Part shown: piece after piece, positions 55,775-64,000 of the stretch | Numbering within the stretch: the first letter of the stretch is position 1 | Layout: each line of letters opens with the position of its first letter | Assembly (NCBI RefSeq): GCF_900172325.1 | Contig: NZ_FWFR01000001.1 | Location: 496,001-560,000 of the forward strand | Source of the DNA: Oceanibacterium hippocampi | Lineage (GTDB): Bacteria; Pseudomonadota; Alphaproteobacteria; Sneathiellales; Sneathiellaceae | Direction of reading: 5' to 3' | Length of the DNA: 64,000 bases | Program-made: the position numbers and the translations under genes | The notes under the pieces: generated by a model | What the model was told of the DNA's origin: nothing | The model's database searches: none | What the model saw: only the letters and a program-made list of their open reading frames with translations

Positions 55775-56605
55775 ATGGCCCAATTCCACCTGCATCTGAT
55801 CTCGGACGCGACCGGAGAGACCCTGCACGCGATTTCGAAGGCCGTTCTCGTGCAGTTCGAACAAGCGAGCGCGATCGAACATGTCTGGTCGCTGGTTCGC
55901 AGCGAACGCCAGCTCAAGGCGGTGATCGATACCATTGCCGGTCGGCCGGGCATCGTCATGTTCACGCTGGTGGATTTCAAACTGCGCGAGATTCTCGAAG
56001 AGGCCTGCAAGAAACTGGCGATGCCCTGTGTCTCGGTGCTCGATCCGGCGATGGCTGTGGTTTCCGCCTATCTCGGCGCGACAAGCCGCGGCCTGCCCGG
56101 CCGCCAGCACGAGATCGGCGACGAATATTTCAACCGAATCGAGGCGATGAATTTCGCCATGACCCATGACGACGGGCAGTTTCCCCAGCGTCTTGCGGAA
56201 TCCGACATCATTCTGGTCGGTGTATCGCGGACTTCTAAGACACCGACCTCGATCTATCTCGCCAATCGTGGCGTGAAAGTCGCGAACGTGCCGTTCGTCC
56301 CGAACATCCCCCTGCCACCGGAATTGTTCGAGCTGACCCGCCCACTCATCGTCGGGCTCACGACCAACCCGGAAGTCCTCATCGAGATTCGCCGGAACAG
56401 GCTGCTGTCGCTCAAGGAACGCAGCGTCACCGATTATGTCGATCCGGAAATCGTGCGCGAGGAAGTGGCGACGGCCAAGCGTCTCTTCGCCCGTCATGGC
56501 TGGCCGACCATCAATGTCGCGCGGCGCTCGATCGAGGAAACCGCGGCGACGATCCTCAATCTTTATAATCGCCGCGCCGAGGAACGTCTCAACGGCGGCA
56601 AGTGA
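55775..56605 (+). CDS. ppsR: Pyruvate, phosphate dikinase/PEP synthase regulatory protein
   Basis: 276 residues. Opens with FHLHLISDATGET and has the P-loop GVSRTSKTPTSIYLA (about 150-164), both signatures of the DUF299 bifunctional kinase/pyrophosphorylase. It switches PPDK or PEP synthase activity through ADP-dependent phosphorylation of a Thr. ATG 55775 is chosen: upstream in-frame codons to 55499 would cover most of the origin. Rightward, directly after the putative oriC. Confidence 0.95.
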   Translation: MAQFHLHLISDATGETLHAISKAVLVQFEQASAIEHVWSLVRSERQLKAVIDTIAGRPGIVMFTLVDFKLREILEEACKKLAMPCVSVLDPAMAVVSAYLGATSRGLPGRQHEIGDEYFNRIEAMNFAMTHDDGQFPQRLAESDIILVGVSRTSKTPTSIYLANRGVKVANVPFVPNIPLPPELFELTRPLIVGLTTNPEVLIEIRRNRLLSLKERSVTDYVDPEIVREEVATAKRLFARHGWPTINVARRSIEETAATILNLYNRRAEERLNGGK

Positions 56606-56623
56606 CGCGGGGCCGGATGCTGT

Positions 56624-57661
56624 CTATTCGAGCCAGCTGAACGGCACCGCTTCGCCGTTTCCGTCGATCAGGTATTCGCCGGCGACCCGCAGCCAGGCGC
56701 TGGTCAAGCTATGATCGATGACGCCGCCCTTGCGCCCGAAGGCCTCGGGCGTGCGCTCCAGTTCAAGGCGGAACACGACGATCGACAGATCGTCTTCCGG
56801 CTCGCTGGCGACTGCAAGGCTGTGTCCGGTTGCCTGCTCGATCGCGGCGAGCCGCTCGCTCGGAACGGCCAGCAGCATGTGCTGGCGGATGCGCGATGTC
56901 TCGTCGAGCACGGTGAGCCGGCAATCCTCCTGGCTGGAAACAAAGACCGAAAAGCGCTCCAGATGGGCACTGAGCAATTGCGTGGCCATCGCGGCCGCGC
57001 CCTTCCGGCCCGACGCCGTCGGCCCAAAACCGTGATATTCGAAGAACTTGGTCTCCAGCGCCTCGACAAAATCCTCGCCACGCTCGAACAGGCGCCGTTC
57101 CAGGTAACCGAGCTCGATGCCGAGCTGTTTGATGGCGTTGTCGGTCAGCCGCTCGACCTTGACATGCATGTGGCTGATCCGTGCCGGACCGACCGGCTGG
57201 CCCTGGAGAATCTCGCGATCCAGCATCAGTGCATAGTCGAGGGTGGACAGCCGCGCCAGCAGGTCGTCCGCCCGGTCGTGGTCGAAGGACGCGTCTTCCG
57301 CCTTGTAATGCGGGACAATGACCGGCGAAGCGAGCCGCTTGATATTGCTCCAGGTTACGCGATTGCTGTTCCGCAGCCGGAAATGCTTGTTCAGGCTGCG
57401 CGGCATCTGGCCGTCGAGCAACAGGACCAGCGCGGTATTCTGGAAACGCTGCTCTGCAGCCGGTTGCTGTTCCCAGGGAAGGATTTGGTTCGGGGCCGGG
57501 AAGGGATAGGGCTTGCCGTGGCGACGAAAGTTGTCGTAGCTCTCAATCAGGGTGTGCTGGATCAGGCGCGAGGTGACGCGCGCCTTGGCCGCCAGGAAGT
57601 GATCCGCGACGCGTCCGGGGAAGGCGACAACCTTCGGTTCTTCTGACTGCGGATCGTCCAT
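56624..57661 (-). CDS. Conserved protein of unknown function near the origin
   Basis: 345 residues; I do not recognise it. A short acidic N-terminus (DDPQSEEPKVVAFPG) precedes a helical region and a repeated hydrophilic pattern; no signal peptide or membrane helix. Candidate conserved pieces: IQHTLIESYDNFRRHG, LVLLLDGQMPRSLNKHFRLRN, and LEVGYLERR-like helices (LGIELGYLERRLFERGEDF). The C-terminal part is a beta-rich segment (SIVVFRLELERTPEAFG). ATG 57661, 6 bp after a GTG option. Antisense to nothing known; convergent with the regulator. Confidence 0.7.
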   Translation of the reverse strand: MDDPQSEEPKVVAFPGRVADHFLAAKARVTSRLIQHTLIESYDNFRRHGKPYPFPAPNQILPWEQQPAAEQRFQNTALVLLLDGQMPRSLNKHFRLRNSNRVTWSNIKRLASPVIVPHYKAEDASFDHDRADDLLARLSTLDYALMLDREILQGQPVGPARISHMHVKVERLTDNAIKQLGIELGYLERRLFERGEDFVEALETKFFEYHGFGPTASGRKGAAAMATQLLSAHLERFSVFVSSQEDCRLTVLDETSRIRQHMLLAVPSERLAAIEQATGHSLAVASEPEDDLSIVVFRLELERTPEAFGRKGGVIDHSLTSAWLRVAGEYLIDGNGEAVPFSWLE

Positions 57662-57754
57662 CGTCACCTGAGTGCTGAAGTTGCGCGACGTGTTTTGTAC
57701 ATAGGTTGGTTATCGCCCATTAAGGCCCTGAAATACAAGTCATATTACTGGATC

Positions 57755-58399
57755 ATGACGGATATATCGGAACAGTTATCCACAAATTTTTCCCAATCGG
57801 GTGCAACCCGCGTCGTCCTGGCGTCGGCCAGCATCGCGCGCGCGCGCCTGCTTTCGTCGGCCGGTATCGAGGTGACCCGGCAACCGGCCGCCGTCGACGA
57901 GGAAACGATCAAGGAAAGCTTCCGTCATTCCGGCGCCGCGGCGATCGACGCGGCCCAGGCACTGGCCGAACTGAAGGCGCGCAAGATCTCTGCCCGGGAA
58001 CCCGACGCGCTGGTGATCGGCGCCGACCAGATACTCCGTGCCGGCGAGGACTGGTTCGACAAGCCTGCAGATCGTGCCGCCGCGCGGGCGCAATTGCTCC
58101 TGCTCCGCGGCCGGGAACACCGCCTGGAAACAGCCGTGGCGGTTGCCCGCGGCGGCACGGTCATCTGGCATCATCGCGAAAGTCCGAAACTCGTCATGCG
58201 GGATTTCTCCGAACAGTTCCTCGACGCGTATCTCGCCCATGCGGGTGATGCGATCCTGCAAAGCGTGGGCGCCTATCACCTGGAGGGGATCGGCGTGCAG
58301 CTCTTCGGCAGGATCGAGGGCGATTATTTCAGCATTCTCGGGCTGCCGCTACTGGCTCTTCTGGGCTTTCTGCGCCAGAACCGGGTCGTCGGCCAGTGA
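57755..58399 (+). CDS. maf: Maf-like nucleoside triphosphate pyrophosphatase
   Basis: 214 residues. LASASIARARLLSSAGI, AVDEETIKES, and ALVIGADQIL are the Maf motifs; the catalytic acid is in GADQ. It hydrolyses modified NTPs or dTTP/UTP. ATG 57755 was chosen; an upstream ATG at 57695 adds an AT-rich, odd lead. A perfect DnaA box lies within codons 8-10. Its stop overlaps aroE as GTGA. Confidence 0.9.
   Translation: MTDISEQLSTNFSQSGATRVVLASASIARARLLSSAGIEVTRQPAAVDEETIKESFRHSGAAAIDAAQALAELKARKISAREPDALVIGADQILRAGEDWFDKPADRAAARAQLLLLRGREHRLETAVAVARGGTVIWHHRESPKLVMRDFSEQFLDAYLAHAGDAILQSVGAYHLEGIGVQLFGRIEGDYFSILGLPLLALLGFLRQNRVVGQ
57776..57784 (+). promoter_or_regulatory. Perfect DnaA box in the maf 5' coding region
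   Basis: TTATCCACA, exact consensus, in an AT-rich stretch that runs from about 57690 to 57800 and includes the divergent gap. It is 2.3 kb from the main candidate origin and may be a regulatory or auxiliary origin site. Confidence 0.6.
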
Positions 58400-59250
58400 G
58401 GTTGTCCGGAAAGGCCCGTGTCGCCGGCGTCATGGGTTGGCCGGTCGCGCACTCCCGTTCGCCGCGGCTGCACGGCTACTGGCTCGCGCATTACCGGATC
58501 GACGGCGCCTACATCCCGCTGGCGGTCAGGCCCGAAGCGCGGGAAGCCGCTTTCGCCGGTCTGCGTGCGCTGGGCCTTGCCGGCTGCAACGTGACCATTC
58601 CCCACAAGGAGGCGGCGCTTGGCCTGGTCGACGAGCTTGACGATCAGGCCCGACGGATCGGCGCGGTCAATACCGTCATCGTCGGCGACGACGGCCGGCT
58701 GATCGGGCGGAACACCGATGCCTTCGGCTTTCGCGAGGCCCTGCTGGAAGGCGCTCCTGCCCTGGCGCCGGAAGGCGGCGTCGCGACCGTGCTGGGTGCC
58801 GGCGGAGCCGCCCGGGCGATCATCGTCGCGCTGCAGGATCTCGGGCTCGGCGAAATCCGCGTCGTCAATCGCGGTCTTGACCGCGCGCGTGCGCTGGCCG
58901 CGGAATTCGGCCGGCCGGTTGAGGCGGTCGTCTGGGATGAGCGGGCCGGCGCGCTGGACGGCGCCGGTCTCCTGGTCAACAGCACCAGCCTCGGCATGGC
59001 CGGATCTGCGCCGCTCGAACTGGCGCTCGATGCCCTGCCGCCTGCCGCGACCGTCATGGATATCGTCTATACGCCGCTGGAAACACCGCTGCTGGCCGAG
59101 GCGCGGGCGCGCGGCCATCGGGCGGTCGACGGCCTCGGCATGCTGCTGCACCAGGCGCGGCCCGGGTTCGAGGCCTGGTTTGGCCACCGCCCCGAGGTGA
59201 CGGCTGCGCTGCGCGCCCATGTTCTGGACGACGGGAACGAGACGGCATGA
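58396..59250 (+). CDS. aroE: Shikimate dehydrogenase
   Basis: 284 residues, GTG start at 58396. [16 protein letters not shown] opens the protein, then [11 protein letters not shown] with catalytic Lys, NTDAFGF, Rossmann [11 protein letters not shown], and NSTSLGM. It reduces 3-dehydroshikimate with NADPH in chorismate synthesis. GTGA overlap with maf; stop overlaps coaE start by 4 bp. Confidence 0.96.
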   Translation: MRLSGKARVAGVMGWPVAHSRSPRLHGYWLAHYRIDGAYIPLAVRPEAREAAFAGLRALGLAGCNVTIPHKEAALGLVDELDDQARRIGAVNTVIVGDDGRLIGRNTDAFGFREALLEGAPALAPEGGVATVLGAGGAARAIIVALQDLGLGEIRVVNRGLDRARALAAEFGRPVEAVVWDERAGALDGAGLLVNSTSLGMAGSAPLELALDALPPAATVMDIVYTPLETPLLAEARARGHRAVDGLGMLLHQARPGFEAWFGHRPEVTAALRAHVLDDGNETA

Positions 59251-59858
59251 AGACGATCGGCCTGACAGGCTCCATCGGCATGGGCAAGAGCACCGTCGCC
59301 GGCATGTTCCGCGCGCTTGGCGTGCCGACGTATGACAGTGATGCCGCCGTCCACGCGATCTATGCCAGGGGCGGCACGGCGGTCGGGCCGATCGGCGCGG
59401 CCTTCCCGGGCACGATCCGCGACGGTGCTGTCGACCGCGCGGCGCTGAGCGCCTGCGTCATCGGCAAGCCGGAGGAACTTGCCCGGCTCGAGAAAATCAT
59501 CCATCCGCTGCTGTCGGAGGGCCGCAAGGCCTTTCTCCGCGACGCCGAGGCGTCCGGCAAGGCGCTCGCCCTGCTCGACATCCCGCTGCTCTTCGAAACC
59601 GGCGGCGAGGCCCGCGTCGATATCGTGGTCGTGGTCAGCGCTCCGGCTGATATCCAGCGCGAGCGGGTGATGAAACGGCCGGGCATGACGGCGGAGAAGT
59701 TGGACGCCATTCTCGCCCGCCAGACACCCGACGCCGAGAAGCGGGCTCGCGCCGACTGGGTGATCGAGACCGGCGGCTCGCTCGATGATACCCTGAACCA
59801 GGTCACCTCACTCGTGCGACGCCTGACCGGCGCCGACGACCAACGGCAGGAAAGCTGA
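59247..59858 (+). CDS. coaE: Dephospho-CoA kinase
   Basis: 203 residues. P-loop [14 protein letters not shown] (about 8-21), DSDAAVH, and [12 protein letters not shown] are CoaE signatures. It adds the 3'-phosphate of CoA. ATG overlaps aroE by 4 bp, and dnaQ begins 4 bp after its stop, so maf-aroE-coaE-dnaQ form one unit. Confidence 0.96.
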   Translation: MKTIGLTGSIGMGKSTVAGMFRALGVPTYDSDAAVHAIYARGGTAVGPIGAAFPGTIRDGAVDRAALSACVIGKPEELARLEKIIHPLLSEGRKAFLRDAEASGKALALLDIPLLFETGGEARVDIVVVVSAPADIQRERVMKRPGMTAEKLDAILARQTPDAEKRARADWVIETGGSLDDTLNQVTSLVRRLTGADDQRQES

Positions 59859-59862
59859 CAAC

Positions 59863-60534
59863 GTGCGCGAAATCGTCCTCGATACCGAAACAACCGGCCT
59901 CGATCCGCGATCGGGCCATCGCATCGTCGAGATCGGCTGTGTGGAGCTGGTCAACCTGATGCCGACCGGCCGGACCTTCCACCGCTATATCGACCCGGAG
60001 CGGGACATGCCGGCCGAGGCCTTCGCCGTGCACGGCCTGAGCCGGGAATTCCTGAGCCAGCACAAGGTCTTCGCTGCCGAGGTCGACGCCTTCATTGACT
60101 TCGTCGGCGATGCCCGTCTGGTCATCCACAACGCCAGTTTCGACATGAAGTTCATCAATGCCGAGCTGGAACGCCTCGCCCGGCCGCAACTGCCGATGTC
60201 CCAGGCGCTCGACACCGTCCAGATGGCGCGCGAGCGCTTCCGTGGTGCGCAGGTAAGCCTCGACGCCCTCTGCCGGCGCTTCAATATCGAGAGCTCGCAC
60301 CGCGTCAAGCACGGGGCGCTGCTCGACGCCGAGTTGCTCGCCGAGGTTTACCTGGAACTGACCGGCGGCCGCCAGCCGGGCCTGTTGCTGGGCGCCAAGG
60401 CCGGCGACACTGAGACAACCACGACGGCGCCGCGCCGCGAATGGCCGCGCCGCCAGTTCGCGCCGGCCGAGGCGGAAATCGCCGCCCACGATGCCTTCGT
60501 GGAGAAGCTCAGCGATCCGATCTGGCGGCGCTGA
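59863..60534 (+). CDS. dnaQ: DNA polymerase III subunit epsilon
   Basis: 223 residues. Exo I motif VLDTETTGLD near 5-14, Exo II in LVIHNASFDMKFI, and Exo III in HGALLDAELLAEVY, as in DEDDh proofreading exonucleases. GTG start at 59863. It ends with a disordered Thr/Arg tail that may bind the alpha subunit. Convergent with secB (37-bp gap). Confidence 0.95.
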   Translation: MREIVLDTETTGLDPRSGHRIVEIGCVELVNLMPTGRTFHRYIDPERDMPAEAFAVHGLSREFLSQHKVFAAEVDAFIDFVGDARLVIHNASFDMKFINAELERLARPQLPMSQALDTVQMARERFRGAQVSLDALCRRFNIESSHRVKHGALLDAELLAEVYLELTGGRQPGLLLGAKAGDTETTTTAPRREWPRRQFAPAEAEIAAHDAFVEKLSDPIWRR

Positions 60535-60571
60535 GCCTGCCCGCGGCCGGATCCGCGTTCGCCGTTGTCTC

Positions 60572-61090
60572 TCAGGCGTCGGCGCTCGGCGTGCCGGCAC
60601 CCGTCTGCTGGGCCTGCTGCAGTTTCTGCTGGCGATAGAGCGAGGTGAAATCGATCGTTTCCAGCATCAGCGGCGGGAAGCCGCCGTCGCGCGTGACATC
60701 CGACAGGATGCGCCGGGCGAAGGGAAACAGGATGCGCGGGCACTCGACCATGCAGATCGGCTCGATCGCCTCGTTCGGGAAATTCTCCAGCGAGAACAGC
60801 CCGGCATACTGAAGCTCGGCGAGAAAGCCGACATCGTCACCCTGCTCCGCACGGGCATTGACCGTCAGCACGACCTCGAAGGTGCTCTTGTCGTCTAGCT
60901 TCTGCGCCTTGACGTCGACATTGACGAGTATCTGCGGCTGCGGCTGGCCCTGGCGAAGGCTGTGCGGCGCCCGGGGATTCTCGAAACTCAGATCCTTGAC
61001 ATACTGCGCCAGAACCGCCAGCCGGGGCTGCTGCTGCGGTTGCCCGCCCGTCGCTGCCGCGGCGGCGCCGTTTGCATGCTCGTCGCTCAT
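60572..61090 (-). CDS. secB: Protein-export chaperone SecB
   Basis: 172 residues. AVLAQYVKDLSFENPRAP near 27-44 is the SecB opener, with LVNVDVKAQKL and EVVLTVNARAEQ following and CPRILFPFARRILSDV late. The acidic-free, Gln-rich N-tail (GGQPQQQPR) is usual in alphaproteobacteria. Binds unfolded preproteins for SecA. ATG 61090; placed downstream of fxsA on the minus strand. Confidence 0.96.
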   Translation of the reverse strand: MSDEHANGAAAAATGGQPQQQPRLAVLAQYVKDLSFENPRAPHSLRQGQPQPQILVNVDVKAQKLDDKSTFEVVLTVNARAEQGDDVGFLAELQYAGLFSLENFPNEAIEPICMVECPRILFPFARRILSDVTRDGGFPPLMLETIDFTSLYRQQKLQQAQQTGAGTPSADA

Positions 61091-61186
61091 GGAATGGTCC
61101 GCTCCTTGTCCGTATGGATGACGCCTGCCCCGCTCGGGCGCGGCCGTTGGCTAGCATGATTGGACGCTGCTCACAAGCCGCCGGGT

Positions 61187-61717
61187 TCAGCCGCGGGGCG
61201 GAAGCGTCGGACGTTCGTCCGCATCGTCCTTCCCGCCGGCGCCGTCCGGCCCGGTCTCGTCGACGACGTCATACTCGCCGTCGATCACGCCCGGCCGCCG
61301 CTGGCCGTCCGGGCGTTGCGGTCCGCCCGGGCGGAATTCACCGGCCACGAACACGTTGCCGCGTGCCATCAGCCGCCGCATCAGGAAACCGCCGATCGCC
61401 TGCCGGAGACCCGGCACGAACAGCAGTAGGCCGAGGGTGTCGGTAACGAAACCCGGCGTGAGCAGCAACGCGCCGGCGAAAATCAGGCAAAGCCCGTCGA
61501 AAACCTCGCGTACCGGCATCTCGCCGCGGGCGATCACGGCCTGCGCCTTGCCGAGCGTCGCCAGACCCTGGTGGCGCAGCAGCGCGGTCCCGACGACGGC
61601 GGTCGCGATGACGATGGCAAGCGTCGGCCAGAGGCCGATCCGCTCACCGACCTGGATGAATGCGGCGATCTCGATCAGCGGCACCGCGACAAATGCCAGC
61701 AGAATGATGGGTGCCAC
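61187..61717 (-). CDS. fxsA: FxsA family inner-membrane protein
   Basis: 176 residues, GTG start at 61717. Three to four helices with PLIEIAAFIQVGERIGLW and TALLRHQGLATLGKAQ, then LLLTPGFVTDTLGLLLFVPGLRQ, as in FxsA. The tail is hydrophilic and acidic. Its job is unclear beyond suppressing phage T7 exclusion in E. coli. Divergent from the Tim44 gene with 192 bp between starts. Confidence 0.9.
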   Translation of the reverse strand: MAPIILLAFVAVPLIEIAAFIQVGERIGLWPTLAIVIATAVVGTALLRHQGLATLGKAQAVIARGEMPVREVFDGLCLIFAGALLLTPGFVTDTLGLLLFVPGLRQAIGGFLMRRLMARGNVFVAGEFRPGGPQRPDGQRRPGVIDGEYDVVDETGPDGAGGKDDADERPTLPPRG

Positions 61718-61909
61718 GCTTGTTGAACCTCACTTTTCGATTATCTATCAACTGTCTGCCGATGGTGTTGTACGGTGCGCGCCACTGGACCGCTATCGAC
61801 GGAAGAGATAGGCTTTCCAGTAGCAGACTAGGGGTCGCCAGTCGTCTTTCGCAAGGGCGGCCGGGATCTCTCTGCCGGATCAAGGGCATAGGGACGCAAG
61901 GGCCAAGCT

Positions 61910-62566
61910 TTGCAATATCTCGACATCATACTGCTGGCCATGGTGGCGGCATTCATCTTTCTTCGCCTGCGCAGCGTCCTCGGCAAGCGGACCGGTCATG
62001 AGCAGCCGCCTCCGGAGCGTTATTCCGGCAAGCCGCTGGAGGATGACGCGGCCACGGACGAGAAAGTCGTCAAGCTGCCGCATCGCAAGGGATCGCAGGA
62101 TACCCTGTCGCCCGAACTCCGTGCCGTGCTCACCCGCGTCCATGTCGCCGACCGCGGTTTCGACGAGGCGCATTTCATGCAGGGCGCCCAGTGGGCCTAT
62201 GAAACGATCGTCAACGGCTTCGCGAAAGGCGACCGGGAAGCGCTTCGGCCGCTGCTGACCGACGATGTCTTCGCCAGCTTCAACGCCGCGATCGAGGCTC
62301 GCGAGGCGGCCGGACATGACATGCATACCGAGATCACCGACTATCGTTCGGCCGAGATCGAGGAAGCCACTTTCGAGGACAATGTCGCGGATATCACGGT
62401 ACGTTTCGTTACCGAAATGGTGACCTTCACCAAGAATAGCGACGGTGTCGTGATCTCCGGCGATCCGACGACCGGAAAACCGGTCATCGACATCTGGACC
62501 TTCCGGCGCGATACCGGCAGCAAGGATCCGACCTGGTATCTGTCGGCGACCCGTTCCGAGACCTGA
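61910..62566 (+). CDS. Tim44-domain membrane protein
   Basis: 218 residues. TTG start at 61910 behind GCAAGGG. One N-terminal helix (LDIILLAMVAAFIFLRL), a polar linker, then a Tim44/NTF2-like domain with GAQWAYETIVNGFAKGD and ITVRFVTEMVTFTKNSDG. Alphaproteobacterial relatives of the mitochondrial import motor subunit occur in this spot between fxsA and mltA; the bacterial role is unproven. Next gene begins 5 bp after the stop. Confidence 0.9.
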   Translation: MQYLDIILLAMVAAFIFLRLRSVLGKRTGHEQPPPERYSGKPLEDDAATDEKVVKLPHRKGSQDTLSPELRAVLTRVHVADRGFDEAHFMQGAQWAYETIVNGFAKGDREALRPLLTDDVFASFNAAIEAREAAGHDMHTEITDYRSAEIEEATFEDNVADITVRFVTEMVTFTKNSDGVVISGDPTTGKPVIDIWTFRRDTGSKDPTWYLSATRSET

Positions 62567-62571
62567 CACCG

Positions 62572-63810
62572 ATGCGCCAGAGACTGCGCCGCTGGCTCTT
62601 TCCGGTCTTCAACCTCGCCATCGTCATCGCCATCGTCTACGGCTTCCTGCTCTGGTTCGAGAAACCGGAAGTACCCGAACCGGTCGAGGCGATGCTGACC
62701 CTGGTACCGGTTTCCTTCGCCGATCTGCCGGGCTGGGACGACGATGACGGCGTAGGCGCGCTCGATGCCTTCGGGCGCTCCTGCGCCAGGCTGATGGCGC
62801 AGCCGGCCGACCGAAGCATGGGCGGCACGGGCGAGGCCGGGACGCTGGCCGACTGGCAGCCGGTCTGCGCCGCCCTCGACACGGATCCGCCGCCGCAGGC
62901 AGCCCGGGCGTTCTTCGAAAGCCATTTCACGCCCTACATGGCCCGGTTCGGCGATGATCCGGAGGCCCAGCTTACCGGCTATTTCGAGCCGACCTATCCC
63001 GGCAGCCTGACGCGTTCGGAAACCTTCGACGTGCCGCTCTATCGTCGTCCGCCGGATCTGGTGAATGTCGATCTGGGCGCGTTCCGCGAGGAATTGCGCG
63101 GCGAACGTATTGCCGGTCGCGTTGTCGGCGGGGAATTGCGGCCTTACGCCGACCGGGCCGCCATCGATACCGGCGCGCTCGCCGAGAAGGGTCTCGAACT
63201 CGCCTGGCTTGCCGATCCGGTCGATGCCTTCTTCCTGCAGATACAGGGGTCGGGACGGGTCGCGTTCGACGACGGCACGGAAATGCGGGTCGGCTACGCG
63301 GCCCAGAACGGACATCCCTATTTCGCCATCGGCCGGGAGCTGATCGCCAGTGGCGCGATCCCGAAGGAAGAGATGTCGATGCAGGCGATCAGGGCCTGGC
63401 TGGCAACGCACGGCACCGAGGCGGCCCGGGTCATGCAGCTCAACAAGTCCTACGTGTTCTTCCGCGAACTCGAGGGCGAGGGGCCGATCGGCGCCCAGGG
63501 AGTCGCGCTCACGGCGGAGCGGAGCCTCGCCGTCGACCGCAAGTGGCTGCCGCTCGGCGTGCCCCTGTGGCTCGAGACGACGATCCCGGCCGAGGCCGTT
63601 CCCGGGTCCGCGCCGGCTTCCGGCGAGCCCTATCGGCGGCTCATGGTTGCCCAGGATACCGGCGGCGCGATCCGAGGTGCGCTGCGTGGGGACATCTTCT
63701 TCGGTCACGGCCCGCTTGCCGCCGACCGGGCCGGGCGGATGAATGCCACGGGCCGGTTCTGGCTGCTGCTCCCGAAGACCCTCGCGGCGCGGACGGCGCC
63801 GAGCGGCTGA
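62572..63810 (+). CDS. mltA: Membrane-bound lytic murein transglycosylase A
   Basis: 412 residues. One N-terminal membrane helix (VFNLAIVIAIVYGFLLWF), then MltA domain with LTGYFEPTYPGSLT and FFLQIQGSGRVAF, and the 3D domain with LMVAQDTGGAIRG and catalytic Asp. It cuts peptidoglycan glycan strands to 1,6-anhydro products. ATG 62572 follows the Tim44 gene by 5 bp. Confidence 0.95.
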   Translation: MRQRLRRWLFPVFNLAIVIAIVYGFLLWFEKPEVPEPVEAMLTLVPVSFADLPGWDDDDGVGALDAFGRSCARLMAQPADRSMGGTGEAGTLADWQPVCAALDTDPPPQAARAFFESHFTPYMARFGDDPEAQLTGYFEPTYPGSLTRSETFDVPLYRRPPDLVNVDLGAFREELRGERIAGRVVGGELRPYADRAAIDTGALAEKGLELAWLADPVDAFFLQIQGSGRVAFDDGTEMRVGYAAQNGHPYFAIGRELIASGAIPKEEMSMQAIRAWLATHGTEAARVMQLNKSYVFFRELEGEGPIGAQGVALTAERSLAVDRKWLPLGVPLWLETTIPAEAVPGSAPASGEPYRRLMVAQDTGGAIRGALRGDIFFGHGPLAADRAGRMNATGRFWLLLPKTLAARTAPSG

Positions 63811-63902
63811 ACGGCTGCTGTGCCCCGGGCCCGTCTGGTCAAGCGGGAGGCGGCATCCTATAGTCGCCGCATCACCGGAACGCGCATGAAACGGGGCGAC
63901 AG

Positions 63903-64000
63903 ATGACGAAGCAATCGGTACGGGTCGGGCTGTTTGTCACCTGCCTTGTCGACCTGTTCCGGCCGAGCGTCGGTTTCGCCGCGGTGAAGCTCCTGGAAGC
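63903..64000 (+). CDS. LutA/YkgE-like (Fe-S) protein, cut by window end
   Basis: Only the first 32 codons are in the window, starting at ATG 63903 behind GGCGACAG. The visible part reads VRVGLFVTCLVDLFRPSVGF, the usual opening of the LutA/YkgE L-lactate-utilisation subunit with its CxxC-like Cys ligand later in the protein. A CCG-type cysteine-rich domain would be expected downstream; it is not visible here. Confidence 0.8.
   Translation, partial: MTKQSVRVGLFVTCLVDLFRPSVGFAAVKLLE

Overview
The window is 64 kb of GC-rich, densely packed bacterial chromosome. Its gene order and content point to an alphaproteobacterium, most likely a marine or aquatic member of the Rhodospirillales or a related order; genus cannot be told. 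The clue is the run hemE-hemH-hemJ-rho, mnmE-mnmG-rsmG-parA-parB, and regulatory protein-maf-aroE-coaE-dnaQ-secB, which is the neighbourhood that surrounds the chromosome origin in this class (known from Caulobacter and Rickettsia). No rRNA, tRNA, CRISPR array, insertion sequence or phage gene was seen.

Region 1 (1-17.4 kb) is the accessory part of most interest. A leftward gene, cut by the window edge, encodes an ABC exporter-like protein whose ATPase half is degenerate: Walker A lysine is arginine, the Q-loop glutamine is missing, the signature is LNVGQ, the Walker B aspartate is serine, and a helical insert of about 300 residues splits the domain. Divergent from it is a tight run of 12 co-directional genes: two MurG-like glycosyltransferases, two GT4 glycosyltransferases, a histidine phosphatase, a NodB-like deacetylase, a small membrane protein with a PH-like domain, and then a complete YejABEF-type peptide ABC importer with two tandem binding proteins. 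The first half looks like assembly and trimming of an unidentified glycan; the divergent ABC protein is a candidate exporter or regulator.

Region 2 (17.4-32.8 kb) is mixed. It has a membrane class III nucleotide cyclase with a nearby metallo-beta-lactamase-fold hydrolase, a methyltransferase, an OmpR-type response regulator, an alpha/beta hydrolase, GTP cyclohydrolase II with a long N-terminal extension, a small conserved protein behind a sigma-54-like promoter, an SDR oxidoreductase, an L,D-transpeptidase-fold protein, a 2'-5' RNA ligase-like protein, YggS, a ThiE-like protein, and a methyltransferase/GT9/two-sulfotransferase group that suggests a sulfated surface glycan.

Region 3 (32.8-35.4 kb) holds two tandem, recently duplicated porins. 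The first ends at a strong intrinsic terminator.

Region 4 (35.9-46.7 kb) is core: a DUF3576 lipoprotein, leuS, lptE and holA run rightward and meet the leftward mnmE-mnmG-rsmG-parA-parB string. Two perfect 16-bp parS sites lie in this string, one between mnmE and mnmG and one inside rsmG.

Region 5 (46.8-51.1 kb) carries a thioredoxin-domain YyaL/SPATA20-like protein, Ogt, a dienelactone hydrolase and a quinone oxidoreductase. Region 6 (51.2-55.2 kb) is the leftward hemE-hemH-hemJ-rho string.

Region 7 (55.2-64 kb) starts with a 548-bp non-coding stretch between hemE and the PPDK/PEPS regulatory protein, which I interpret as oriC: it has a perfect DnaA box, an AT-rich patch and five GANTC sites. 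After it come the regulatory protein, an unrecognised conserved protein, maf-aroE-coaE-dnaQ, secB and fxsA (leftward), a Tim44-domain protein, mltA, and the start of a LutA/YkgE-like gene cut by the window end.
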